Assembly: GCA_965221405.1 (NCBI GenBank)
Contig: CBDCSE010000002.1
Span: 992,001 to 1,056,000, forward strand
DNA: 64,000 bases
Source: JAPOUP01 sp965221405
GTDB lineage: Bacteria > Pseudomonadota > Alphaproteobacteria > Rhodobacterales > Rhodobacteraceae
Direction of reading: 5' to 3'
Positions within the stretch are counted from its first letter, which is position 1, and each line of letters starts with the position of its first letter. The notes below the pieces were generated by a model. That model was not told the DNA's origin. It did no database searches and saw nothing but the letters and a program-made list of their open reading frames with translations. Below are positions 52,850 through 60,920 of this stretch, one piece after another. The translations under genes and the position numbers were made by a program.

Positions 52850-53171
52850 ACCGCTTGGGACGCGTCGGGAACGCGACTCCACACCCGACTTTTGCACCGG
52901 CGGCGAAATTGTCGTAATTTTGTTACAGTTTAGTCGGAAAAATCAAGCGCTTACACGTATTATTTTATTTATCCAATAGAATCAGCACGTTATGGTGACG
53001 CCTAAAAATTGGGCAATTCGGGGAAGCGGATGGAATCTAAGCTAAATTCCGGTAAGTCAGAATACTGTCACCAGGTTTATCCACATAAATCGTGGATTAC
53101 TTTATCCTTGCTTTCGCGTACGGATGAGTGCAGCCATCCAAGAAGCGGGAACCGACGCTCGGCTGATCTGA
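52850..53171. other. AT-rich intergenic region with DnaA box upstream of uvrC
   Basis: About 250 bp are strikingly AT-rich for this genome (for example around 52905-52985). A perfect DnaA box TTATCCACA is at 53077-53085, forming a small inverted pair ATCCAC-ataaatc-GTGGAT (53079-53097). TTATCC also occurs at 52970 and 53101. The region holds the uvrC promoter. It may also be a DnaA-responsive site, but evidence for a full replication origin is insufficient. Confidence 0.5.
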
Positions 53172-55034
53172 TTGACTGACCGAAATGACACCGAACGCCA
53201 ATCCGGCGGATTTGAGCTGATCCGGGAATACGCGAGAACGCTGGACGGTTCACCGGGTGTTTACAGAATGCTGGATGCCCGGAACCGGGTGCTCTATGTC
53301 GGCAAGGCTAGGGATCTTAAGGCACGCGTTTCAGCATACACGAGACCGACAGGGCATTCCAAGCGAATCGAACGGATGATCCGCGAAACGGCTTCGATGA
53401 TGTTCCTGACGACGCGCACCGAAACCGAGGCTCTGCTTCTTGAGCAGAACCTCATAAAACAGCTCAAGCCCCGTTACAATGTGTTGCTACGTGACGATAA
53501 GTCGTTTCCGAACATCCTCGTCACGAAGGATCACGCCTTCCCACAGATCAGGAAGCACCGCGGCGCGAGGAACGACAGGGGAAGTTACTACGGCCCGTTC
53601 GCCAGCGCGGGGGCCGTCAACCGGACCCTGAATCATCTTCAGAAGATTTTTCTCCTACGCAACTGTCCGGACTCGACGTTCGAGAGCCGCACCCGTCCCT
53701 GCCTGCTCCATCAGATCAAGCGCTGCAGTGCACCCTGTGTCAACAGAATCAGTCAGGCGGACTATTCCGCTTTGGTTCATGATGCGGAACGCTTCCTCCA
53801 GGGGAAGACGACCGATATCCAGACAAAACTGGCTGAGGAGATGCGTGAGGCCAGCGAAGCACTTGAGTTCGAACGCGCGGCCTCCATCCGGGACCGTATC
53901 CATGCCCTGACCCAGGTGCAGGGTGCGCAGGGGATCAATCCCCGCCGCGTGCCCGAAGCCGATGTGATCGCAATCCATATGGAAGGTGGCGAGGCGTGCG
54001 TTCAGGTCTTTTTCATCCGGGCCCATCAGAACTGGGGTAATCGGGATTACTTCCCGCGCCTTGGAGGAGCAGAGAGCCCCGCCGAGGCGCTGCAGGCATT
54101 CATTGGCCAGTTCTACGCAAACAAACCACCACCACGGCAACTGATCCTCTCCGATCGGATCGAGGATAAGGTCCTGATGGAGGAGGCGCTGAGCGAAAAG
54201 GCTGGCCGCAGGGTCGCAATCACCGTACCAAAGCGTGGCGAGAAACTTGAACTGGCCACTGGAGCGTTACGTAACGCACGTGAGAGCCTGGCCCGAAGGA
54301 TGGCCGATACCGCGACCCAGACGCGGCTGCTGAAGGGGATAGCGGACGCCTTCGGCCTTGAACGCCCACCCGTCAGAATCGAAGTCTATGACAACAGTCA
54401 CATCCAGGGCACCGATGCGGTCGGCGGTATGGTCGTCTCCGGGCCCGAAGGATTCCTCCGATCCCAGTACCGCAGGTTCAATATCAAGGATCCCGCGCTT
54501 TCTTCTGGCGATGACTTCGGAATGATGAGGGAAGTTCTCGGGCGCCGGTTCCGGAGGCTCATCAAGGATGATCCGGATCGGGGAGACACCAACTGGCCGG
54601 ACCTCCTGCTGATCGACGGCGGATCGGGGCAGGTCAGCGCCGCGCATGGGATAATGTCCGAGCTTGGCGTCTCGGACATTCCCGTCGTCGGTGTCGCCAA
54701 AGGCGTAAATCGCAACGCGGGCCGTGAGGAGTTCCATCGCGTGGGCGAAAGGCCAATGGCGCTCGGCCATAACGATCCGGTGCTCTATTTTATTCAACGC
54801 CTACGTGACGAGGCCCATCGCTTCGCCATTGGTGCGCATCGACAGACCCGCGCCCGGGGCGTCGGCACCACACAACTGGACGAAATTCCCGGAGTCGGCG
54901 CGGCGCGTAAGCGCGCGCTTCTGCAGCATTTCGGCAGCGCGAAGGCCGTCGGCCGCGCCGACCTGGCGGATCTCAGAGCGGTTGACGGGATTTCAGGCAA
55001 CCTCGCCGAGACCATATACGCCTTCTTCCGTTAA
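53172..55034 (+). CDS. uvrC: Excinuclease ABC subunit C
   Basis: A protein of 620 residues from TTG 53172. The N-terminal GIY-YIG nuclease has GVYRMLDARNRVLYVGKARD with SYYGPFASAGAVNRTL. The UVR motif is ALEFERAASIRDRIHALTQV. The RNase H-like nuclease is VEVYDNSHIQGTDAVGGMVV (here IEVYDNS). Two helix-hairpin-helix motifs end the protein (IPGVGAARKRALLQHFGSAK). It makes both incisions in nucleotide excision repair. No ATG fits better. GACTGACC near the TTG gives no strong RBS. Confidence 0.95.
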   Translation: MTDRNDTERQSGGFELIREYARTLDGSPGVYRMLDARNRVLYVGKARDLKARVSAYTRPTGHSKRIERMIRETASMMFLTTRTETEALLLEQNLIKQLKPRYNVLLRDDKSFPNILVTKDHAFPQIRKHRGARNDRGSYYGPFASAGAVNRTLNHLQKIFLLRNCPDSTFESRTRPCLLHQIKRCSAPCVNRISQADYSALVHDAERFLQGKTTDIQTKLAEEMREASEALEFERAASIRDRIHALTQVQGAQGINPRRVPEADVIAIHMEGGEACVQVFFIRAHQNWGNRDYFPRLGGAESPAEALQAFIGQFYANKPPPRQLILSDRIEDKVLMEEALSEKAGRRVAITVPKRGEKLELATGALRNARESLARRMADTATQTRLLKGIADAFGLERPPVRIEVYDNSHIQGTDAVGGMVVSGPEGFLRSQYRRFNIKDPALSSGDDFGMMREVLGRRFRRLIKDDPDRGDTNWPDLLLIDGGSGQVSAAHGIMSELGVSDIPVVGVAKGVNRNAGREEFHRVGERPMALGHNDPVLYFIQRLRDEAHRFAIGAHRQTRARGVGTTQLDEIPGVGAARKRALLQHFGSAKAVGRADLADLRAVDGISGNLAETIYAFFR

Positions 55035-55071
55035 CCCGGACCGGGTACATTTCGCCGCTCAATGGGAGGAG

Positions 55072-55212
55072 ATGAAATCGGCGCGGGTGCGGCTGAGGGC
55101 CACGCCTGAAAGCTTTCCAGTCGATATGGACACACGCTGGAACAGGACCCCGACTTGGGTCATCTGGATGATCGTCATCGCCATTACCGTCCTTGGCGTC
55201 TTGTCCGATTGA
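55072..55212 (+). CDS. Small single-span membrane protein
   Basis: A protein of 46 residues (MKSARVRLRATPESFPVDMD opening) with a strong GGGAGGAG directly upstream (55064-55071). One membrane segment is TWVIWMIVIAITVLGVLSD, ending at the stop. The start lies 38 bp after uvrC. Family unknown. The RBS and the clean membrane segment argue for a real small gene. Confidence 0.5.
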   Translation: MKSARVRLRATPESFPVDMDTRWNRTPTWVIWMIVIAITVLGVLSD

Positions 55213-55679
55213 CCAGCCCCCAGCGGTTACGGAAACTCCGGAATGGCTCCAGTGCCGTTCCTGTCCAGGCTCCATATGTGTCAGACAGGAGGCGGAAGGG
55301 ATCTCGATTTGCCCCAAACGCGGCCTCATCGAGCGCTTCCACGTAGTCCGCTTCGGAGAATGGGCCTTGGAACTTGACCTAAAAGTCAAGTTTGAACACT
55401 GTATATTGTTCCATAATTCCCCAAAATAGCCATGTCAAATCAATATATGGTATCTTGAGTCAAGATCTTTGCCCAGAGTCACTCCAAGGGAGGCGTTTGC
55501 GCTGCAGCGTTTTTTGACGGCACCGGCGGCTGCCAACGCGGCCCGCGCATCGGAATCCCGGCCCGGCCGGCTGTTTGGGTGCCCGGAAGCGACCCTCCGC
55601 GTCGCGGGCGCCGTCCCGAACGGAATCCCAGGCATGCCGGGGCGCCCGGCGTCGGGTCCGGCACGGTTTCCGGGCTGTC
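55213..55679. other. Spacer and outer part of a dead IS
   Basis: At 55220-55429 one plus-strand frame holds four cysteines in a ribbon-like spacing (EWLQCRSCPGSICVRQEAEG, then ISICPKRG). It lacks its own start and may be a remnant. From about 55440 the IS-derived GC-rich block begins. No clear terminal repeat was found. Confidence 0.35.
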
Positions 55680-57066
55680 GGGTTCGGGTCCCAGGCGGCC
55701 TTCAGGTCGGGCCCCCGGACAGGGGAGCGCATCATCTCCGGACGTCCGGCCCGGACGTGGCCCGGCGCGGTCGCCGTCATCACCGCGACGGCCAGGCTGC
55801 GGCGAAGCGCCATCTCCGTCCGGCCGCGGACGAAGCGCGTCTCCATGCCGTGGACCCGGTCGATGCGGGAGCTGACGCGTTCCGGTGCGCTCCGGCGGCT
55901 GCAGCCGCGCTTCCGGGACGGGCTGCCCCAGGGGACCGGCGTGAACACGCGCCGGTCGGTGTCCGCGTCCCCGGGCGGGATGCGCACGACCCGTCGGTGG
56001 TCACCGGCCCTGCCGCCTCCCATGCGGCGGCAGGAGGCGCGGCCCGCGCAGCCGGACCCGTACGCGGCGGCAGGGCAGCGGCACTTCAGCGTCTCCCGGT
56101 CACGCCCGGACCCTTCGAAAGCCATGTTCCGCCGCCCGCCGGTCTCCGGGCAGGCGCGGAAGGGCTCCCCGCGCCCGCTGTGGACGATGGTATCGGCACG
56201 GCCCGGATCCAGGGGGCGCGTGACCGTCAGGGACGGGTCGTGCCCCGGCCCGTCCCTTTCCGCGCGCCACATGGGGCGGGTGCCGGTCAGGGGCCGGATC
56301 CGCCACCGGTCCCGGAGCGCGGCCTCGGCGGCCCGCTGTCCGGGCCCCGGCCGGCGGTGAATTCGGAGCGGCGCTCCGCCAGGGCCGGATCCCTCTCCAT
56401 CAGCCCCGGGGCCATGCGCTCCGGTTCCCTCACCTCCGGCGCCGGGGCCCGCGCCGTCGACACCGCGACCGGGATCCCGTGCCGCGTGTCGGCGGTCACG
56501 TGGAGCCTGTGGCCGGACCGGGACGTCACCTTCGCCCGGAGCCTGCCGTCGCGGCCGACCCCTGACGTCCCGCGCCTCCCCCGGTCCGCGTCCGGACCGG
56601 ACGTCGTGCCGGTCTTCCGGTCCCCGGTCCCGGCCGGGTGGCTCCCGGTCGCCTTGCCGCCGTGGCCGGGATGCCGCCCGAAGTCCGGGAGCGCGGCCAT
56701 CAGCGCCGTGCGCGGGCCGTCCACCATGGCGCTGGCCAGGCCCCGCTCCTCCCCGACGCCCGCCAGCGCCTTCAGGAACCGCGGGACGTTCCAGCCGTTC
56801 GGGACCGTGTCCGCAATGTCCCCGCCGCGGCGGTGCACGGGCAGGGGGTTGAAGCCGCACGGGCCGGGCGGGGCCGGATTGCGGCTGGGCCCGCGGAGCG
56901 GGGATTCAACCGACGGGTGCCGGAACACGGTCCCCGCGGTCACCGCGCGCCACATGGCCGCGACCGGGAAGTCGGGGAGCGCGCCGGGCGCGGGTTCAGG
57001 GCGCTGAAGCCCGGGGCGGGTCCCGGCATCGGCCCGGGAAAAGAGCATACGGGACTCGGGTGCCAT
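55680..57066 (-). pseudogene. IS5/IS1182-like DDE transposase, frameshifted
   Basis: From ATG 57066 (MAPESRMLFSRADAGTRPGL) the frame reads WNVPRFLKALAGVGEERGLA, ALMAALPDFGRHPGHGGKAT and RLHVTADTRHGIPVAVSTAR-type stretches, then ERDPALAERRSEFTAGRG. A shift near 56330 moves to WRIRPLTGTRPMWRAERDGP, TRPLDPGRADTIVHSGRGEP, CRCPAAAYGSGCAGRASC and RRVFTPVPWGSPSRKRGCSR. Together they restore a transposase of roughly 440 residues. Many substitutions and the shift show it is dead. It sits between uvrC and pgsA, which are close neighbours in relatives. Confidence 0.75.
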
Positions 57067-57518
57067 GATGGATTCCTCCGGGAACAGGGTCTGGTGGCAC
57101 AGTCCTCATGCCATGCGGCACCCGCCCCATCCAGGCCGGAACATCCCGGCGCGCCGCAACGCGCGCCGTTCCGCGTCCGCGGCATGCGGCGCCGGCCCGG
57201 GTGGTCGCGGAAGGCCGCAAGCCCCGAAAACGGCACTATGGGGCCCGTCGGCGACGGAAAGGGCGTGCGAATCGCCCACTTCCGGGTGAAAGGAATTCGG
57301 CATCCCTTGAAAAGCCATTGCGGTTCAATTTGTTACGAACTACGCAAAAGCCTCCAAGGATCGTATTGACCAAAGGGCGCAAGACTTTTGGGTGCCTGTT
57401 GACGGCGCAAGACGGTTTCCCTCTCGGGATCCAGGCAAAGAAAATTGGGCCAGACTCTTCCACCATTACATTATCCGGTATCTTTCCCGATGTCTTATGA
57501 CGCGTTAGAAGCAACGCC
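57067..57518. other. IS flank and pgsA promoter region
   Basis: The first half belongs to the dead IS. The decamer GGCGCAAGAC occurs at about 57376 and 57403. The last 200 bp are less GC-rich and should contain the pgsA promoter. No gene was recognised. Confidence 0.4.
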
Positions 57519-58163
57519 ATGCAATGGACGGTTCCCAACGTTCTTACAACGTTCAGGCTCCTCGCCGCTCCCGGCGTGGTGGTAATGTTCCTTTATTTCG
57601 CACGCCCCTGGGCTGACTGGTTCGCCATGCTGCTGTTCATTGGATCAGCGGTCACGGACTACTTTGACGGCTATCTCGCCCGGCTCTGGAAACAGGAAAC
57701 AAGGTTTGGTGCCATGCTTGACCCCATCGCGGACAAGGCGATGGTGGTCATCGCACTACTTGTCATCACCGGTTTTTCAGGAATGAACCCATGGATCCTT
57801 CTGCCCGCGACGGTAATCATATTCCGTGAAATCGCCGTTTCAGGCCTGCGCGAGTTTCTCGGAGGCCATGCTGGCGGACTTGCGGTCACATCTCTGGCGA
57901 AGTACAAGACCTTTACCCAGATGATCGCGCTGACAGTTCTATTCGCCACAGGGGTGTTCGAGCACAGCGCGGCGGTCCGCGGGGTCAGACTGGACGAAGG
58001 TGCCGTCGCGGGCGTAGGTGCCGTATACGCGCTGGCAGCGCATTGGTCCTGGTGGTTCGGTACCGTGCTGCTCTGGATCTCGGCCGTTCTGACGCTGGTA
58101 ACCGGACTGGAATACTTCGGCAAAGCGCGACCTTTCTTTGGCGACAGGGGGAGTATGACGTGA
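57519..58163 (+). CDS. pgsA: CDP-diacylglycerol--glycerol-3-phosphate 3-phosphatidyltransferase
   Basis: A protein of 214 residues with a CDP-alcohol phosphotransferase motif: the Asp, Gly, Ala, Arg, Gly and two Asp residues line up in DYFDGYLARLW and RFGAMLDPIADKAMV. It has several membrane spans. It makes phosphatidylglycerophosphate in the inner membrane. It normally follows uvrC closely in Rhodobacterales, but here a dead IS separates them. The stop overlaps the GTG of moaD. Confidence 0.95.
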   Translation: MQWTVPNVLTTFRLLAAPGVVVMFLYFARPWADWFAMLLFIGSAVTDYFDGYLARLWKQETRFGAMLDPIADKAMVVIALLVITGFSGMNPWILLPATVIIFREIAVSGLREFLGGHAGGLAVTSLAKYKTFTQMIALTVLFATGVFEHSAAVRGVRLDEGAVAGVGAVYALAAHWSWWFGTVLLWISAVLTLVTGLEYFGKARPFFGDRGSMT

Positions 58164-58411
58164 GTGTGGAGGTGCTCTATTTCGCCTGGGTGCGCGAACG
58201 TATCGGATTGCCGCGGGAACTGGTCGAGACCCATGCCACGACCGTCAGAGGCCTCGTCGCGGAGCTGAGAGCGCGGGAGCCCCGCTACGCGTCCGCATTC
58301 TCCGATCTGTCCGCCCTGCGCGTCGCGCTCGACCAGGAACTGTCGGAATTCTCTGACCCGCTTGACGGTGTCAGGGAGGTAGCCTTTTTCCCGCCCATGA
58401 CAGGAGGCTGA
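58160..58411 (+). CDS. moaD: Molybdopterin synthase small subunit
   Basis: A protein of 83 residues from GTG 58160, which overlaps the pgsA stop. The ubiquitin-like fold starts VEVLYFAWVRERIGLPRELV and ends in FFPPMTGG. The C-terminal Gly-Gly is thiocarboxylated to donate sulfur to precursor Z. moaE follows after 4 bp. Confidence 0.94.
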   Translation: MSVEVLYFAWVRERIGLPRELVETHATTVRGLVAELRAREPRYASAFSDLSALRVALDQELSEFSDPLDGVREVAFFPPMTGG

Positions 58412-58415
58412 CCCG

Positions 58416-58892
58416 GTGATCCGCATCCAGTCGGAACCGTTCGACCCTGGCGTGGAACTCGCCCGCTTCACCGGGGACCGCACCGATATCGGTGCGCAGG
58501 TGAGCTTCACCGGAATCGTGCGTGACGACAATACCGGGCTCAGGCATATCGAGATCGAGCATTACCCCGGAATGACCAAAAAGGCCGTCGCTGGAATCGA
58601 GGCGGAGGCTGTTGCCCGCTGGAGACTGAGGGCCAGCCTTGTGATCCACCGTTACGGACGGCTGGTTCCGGGAGAGCGGATCATGATGGTCGCGACTGCC
58701 GCCACTCACCGTTCCGACGCTTTCGCCGCAGCGGAGTTCCTTATGGATTACCTGAAATCCAGGGCCCCTTTCTGGAAAAAGGAGGTTACGGAAGAAATCG
58801 AGAGCTGGGTCGAGGCGAAAGACGCGGACGAACAGGCGCTCAGACGCTGGAGTGGATTCGGTTCCGGCGCGTCGGGAACCTGCTCCGAATAG
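58416..58892 (+). CDS. moaE: Molybdopterin synthase large subunit
   Basis: A protein of 158 residues from GTG 58416. Typical features are QVSFTGIVRDDNTGLRHIEI, EHYPGMTKKAV, VIHRYGRLVPGERIMMVATA and the active-site Lys in LKSRAPFWKKEV. It converts precursor Z to molybdopterin together with MoaD. The C-terminal 15 residues vary and are unremarkable. Confidence 0.95.
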   Translation: MIRIQSEPFDPGVELARFTGDRTDIGAQVSFTGIVRDDNTGLRHIEIEHYPGMTKKAVAGIEAEAVARWRLRASLVIHRYGRLVPGERIMMVATAATHRSDAFAAAEFLMDYLKSRAPFWKKEVTEEIESWVEAKDADEQALRRWSGFGSGASGTCSE

Positions 58893-59221
58893 AACGCCCG
58901 GTCGCTCCACTGCACTGCACTGTGCAACCGCTCTTTGCCTTCAGTGCACCGGAACGCGGCGGCGGATTGGGGTCTCACTTACAAACATGGTCCGAGAGGA
59001 GAGGATGGCATGGTAGAAATCGGAAGCAACGATACATGCCCCATGTCAGTCATTGCGATCAGTCAAGGCGCGAGAAAACCTTGATCACCGCGGCGCGACA
59101 GTGCTTGAGGGTATGTTCACATCGAGGGCAAATTAATTCAAAAGGGCAACGTCTTTCCGCAAACCTTAACGCGCCGTACGGATTGTCAAATTCGTATAAA
59201 TCGCGGACTCCATCGGTCCCG
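58893..59221. other. Intergenic region, no gene recognised
   Basis: The stretch between convergent moaE and the glycosyltransferase gene has lower GC in its second half. I see no RNA gene, no T-run terminator and no IS hallmark. Confidence 0.4.
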
Positions 59222-60010
59222 TCAGTGGCCATCCGCCCGCAGGCGCTTGCAGAGAAGTTTCATCGGAGCGCGTTTCCAGGCATCCACCGTTTTTCGGAAC
59301 GGCGGAACGTAGACGCCGAGAAACCGCCGCTTCTCCTTTTCACCCCTTCTCCCGGATTTATCGATAATCGACATTCCGTGGTCCTGATGCAGCACCAAAG
59401 CGTGAGGGGGGGGGGGGGGGGGGGTGACGACACAGCATTCACGGAGTGTGATCAGGGCCTCGATGCAGTCCGGCCAGTCCGCTTCCCTGGTGACGGGCAG
59501 GGCGTTTTCAACGAAATGTTTCGCTGCCCGGTTTGATATGACATAGCCGGTCGCCCCGGCGACCTTCATCATCGGCGCGCGCAGATGGGATCTGTAGCCG
59601 TCAAAAAGATGTTTCGCGCCCAACCTTCTCACGTATATTTTCGGGCTGGACTGGCCGAGCTGCGTCAGCGAAGCGTCTTCGTAGTGCCTTCCCGCGAGGT
59701 ACCGGACCAAATCCGGCTGGGGAATGACGTCATCCTCCAGCACAAGCGCGTGGTCGATGTTCTCCGAGACGATCCTGCGGTAGACGTCGATGTGGGAAAG
59801 GGCGCAGGCGAACTCGGCATCCGTCAGGAAGTTGCCCTTTCTCCAGGCTTCCGTCCTGTCGATCTCGCTCTCGCGTTCCGGCGGAAAACCTTGCCGCCCG
59901 TCCACCGCGTCAACGAACTCGAACGGCAGGCCAAGACCGTCAAGCGCGGCGGAGATCCTCGTCCGCCTGTCGCGGCAGTCGGGAAGCGATATGACGAATA
60001 CGGGTATCAT
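59222..60010 (-). CDS. Family 25 glycosyltransferase with poly-C tract (phase-variable candidate)
   Basis: A protein of 262 residues of the LPS-type GT25 family. It opens VFVISLPDCRDRRTRISAAL, with FEFVDAVDGRQGF, GCALSH-type ACALSHIDVYRRIV, the metal-site LVLEDDVIPQ and GATGYVISNRAAKHFVENAL. Relatives add sugars to lipooligosaccharide in the cytoplasm. Nineteen consecutive C residues on the coding strand (59406-59424) give six prolines after CVVT. With 19 the frame continues to LVLHQDHGMSIIDKSGRRGE and the natural end. Any change not divisible by three destroys the last 65 or so residues. Confidence 0.88.
   Translation of the reverse strand: MIPVFVISLPDCRDRRTRISAALDGLGLPFEFVDAVDGRQGFPPERESEIDRTEAWRKGNFLTDAEFACALSHIDVYRRIVSENIDHALVLEDDVIPQPDLVRYLAGRHYEDASLTQLGQSSPKIYVRRLGAKHLFDGYRSHLRAPMMKVAGATGYVISNRAAKHFVENALPVTREADWPDCIEALITLRECCVVTPPPPPPHALVLHQDHGMSIIDKSGRRGEKEKRRFLGVYVPPFRKTVDAWKRAPMKLLCKRLRADGH
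59406..59424. repeat. Homopolymer of 19 G (C on the coding strand) inside the glycosyltransferase gene
   Basis: An uninterrupted G run at 59406-59424 is by far the longest homopolymer in the window. It lies in-frame in the GT25 gene about 65 codons from its end. Such tracts change length by slipped-strand mispairing. Read length in this tract may also be a sequencing uncertainty. Confidence 0.9.
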
Positions 60011-60292
60011 CCCGGTCCTCCGGCCTCTTCGCGGAAGCGGCGGTGTTGAGGGAAACGAGAAACAACCGCATCAGCCAGCATCGCCCCGCGAACGCGGCCT
60101 ACAGCGGAACACGGATGGTTCATAGGGGAAAACGGCGGCGCGGAGACTTGCCGGTGATTCGCGGACCGGGCAGATCAGGGGCGGTTCGGCGGTTTCCGCG
60201 CCGTTTGCTGACATAGCGCTGACACGGGATGGAACGCCGTTTCCGGCGTTTCCCGGCGTTTCCATTAAACCACTGACCTTATTCGTTTTATG
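60011..60292. other. Spacer before tRNA-Arg, with short direct repeats
   Basis: GCGTTTCCCG-like units repeat around 60238-60266 (CCGTTTCCGG, GCGTTTCCCG, GCGTTTCC). The promoter of the glycosyltransferase gene should lie here. No gene recognised. Confidence 0.35.
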
Positions 60293-60369
60293 TGGCGGCC
60301 CCTGAAGGACTCGAACCCTCAGCCTGCTGATTAGAAGTCAGCCGCTCTATCCAGTTGAGCTAAGGGGCC
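60293..60369 (-). tRNA. tRNA-Arg (anticodon TCT)
   Basis: All arms can be folded on the minus strand. The acceptor GGCCCCT pairs with AGGGGCC. The D stem is GCTC/GAGC, and the anticodon stem is GCTGA/TCAGC with loop CTTCTAA (anticodon TCT). The T arm is GAGGG-TTCGAGT-CCTTC. Discriminator G and an encoded CCA end at 60293. Total 77 nt. It reads AGA codons. It lies 19 bp downstream of the complex I subunit gene on the same strand, a known Rhodobacterales arrangement. Confidence 0.96.
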
Positions 60370-60388
60370 GTCTGGGCATCGGTGCGCG

Positions 60389-60700
60389 TCAGTGGGTCCA
60401 TGCGACCCGCCGGTCCGCCGCGAAGTTCCCGCCGTAGCCCTGCGGGCGGATGCCCGGCCCGCGGGGCCGGGGAAGGCGCACGGCCGCGTCGATGCCCCGG
60501 GCGCGGGCGTAGGCCTCCGCCTCCTCCCGGCTGGCGAAGGAAAGCCGCACCTGTGCGCGCGTGTCCGACGAGCCGGTCCAGCCCATAAGCGGGTCCAGCT
60601 CGCGGACACCCTCCGGAGCGAACTCAAGGACCCAGCGCCGGGTCCCCCCGGCCCCCGATGTCATCGCCGACCGCGCCGGCTGGTGGATGCGCGCCCCCAT
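60389..60700 (-). CDS. NDUFS4-like complex I subunit (ETC_C1_NDUFA4 family)
   Basis: A protein of 103 residues from ATG 60700 (MGARIHQPARSAMTSG). Features of the mitochondrial 18-kDa subunit family are RWVLEFAPEGVRELDPLMGW, SSDTRAQVRLSFASREEAEA and the C-terminal NFAADRRVAWTH. In alphaproteobacteria this protein is an accessory subunit of NADH:quinone oxidoreductase. A longer frame to 60799 adds a Cys-rich leader not found in the family. The residues after DAAVRLPRPR are more variable than usual. Confidence 0.9.
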   Translation of the reverse strand: MGARIHQPARSAMTSGAGGTRRWVLEFAPEGVRELDPLMGWTGSSDTRAQVRLSFASREEAEAYARARGIDAAVRLPRPRGPGIRPQGYGGNFAADRRVAWTH

Positions 60701-60920
60701 CGTCCCTCCCGGTGTGGACCCCACGAAACACACCGGAGTATCGCAGCAGGACAAACCTATGCGCAAGGCCCAGAATATTGGAGCGCGTGCCACTGTCACA
60801 GCAATATGCCGTCGGCGCTTTCTTCATCCTTGCCCTGATAGCCCATACATAGGATGTGTCATGATTGAGAGCCTTGAAGGAAGGGGTTCATTAACCAACT
60901 GGTCCGGAGGAATCGCCAGA
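60701..60920. promoter_or_regulatory. Divergent promoter region of uvrB and the complex I subunit gene
   Basis: The 220-bp gap should hold both promoters. GGAGG at 60906-60910 is a strong RBS 10 bases before the uvrB ATG. I looked for the alphaproteobacterial SOS box (GTTC-N7-GTTC or GAAC-N7-GAAC) and found only one GTTC half-site near 60885. Confidence 0.5.

Noticed and set aside
52850..53171. Chromosomal replication origin
   Set aside because: One perfect DnaA box and AT-richness are not enough, and no origin-linked genes (dnaA, hemE, parAB, gidA) are nearby.
59260..59442. A proline-rich small gene over the G tract
   Set aside because: It is the alternative reading frame of the glycosyltransferase gene, relevant only as the off-state product.
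60870..60920. LexA-type SOS box upstream of uvrB
   Set aside because: Only a single GTTC half-site was found, without the second half at the required spacing.
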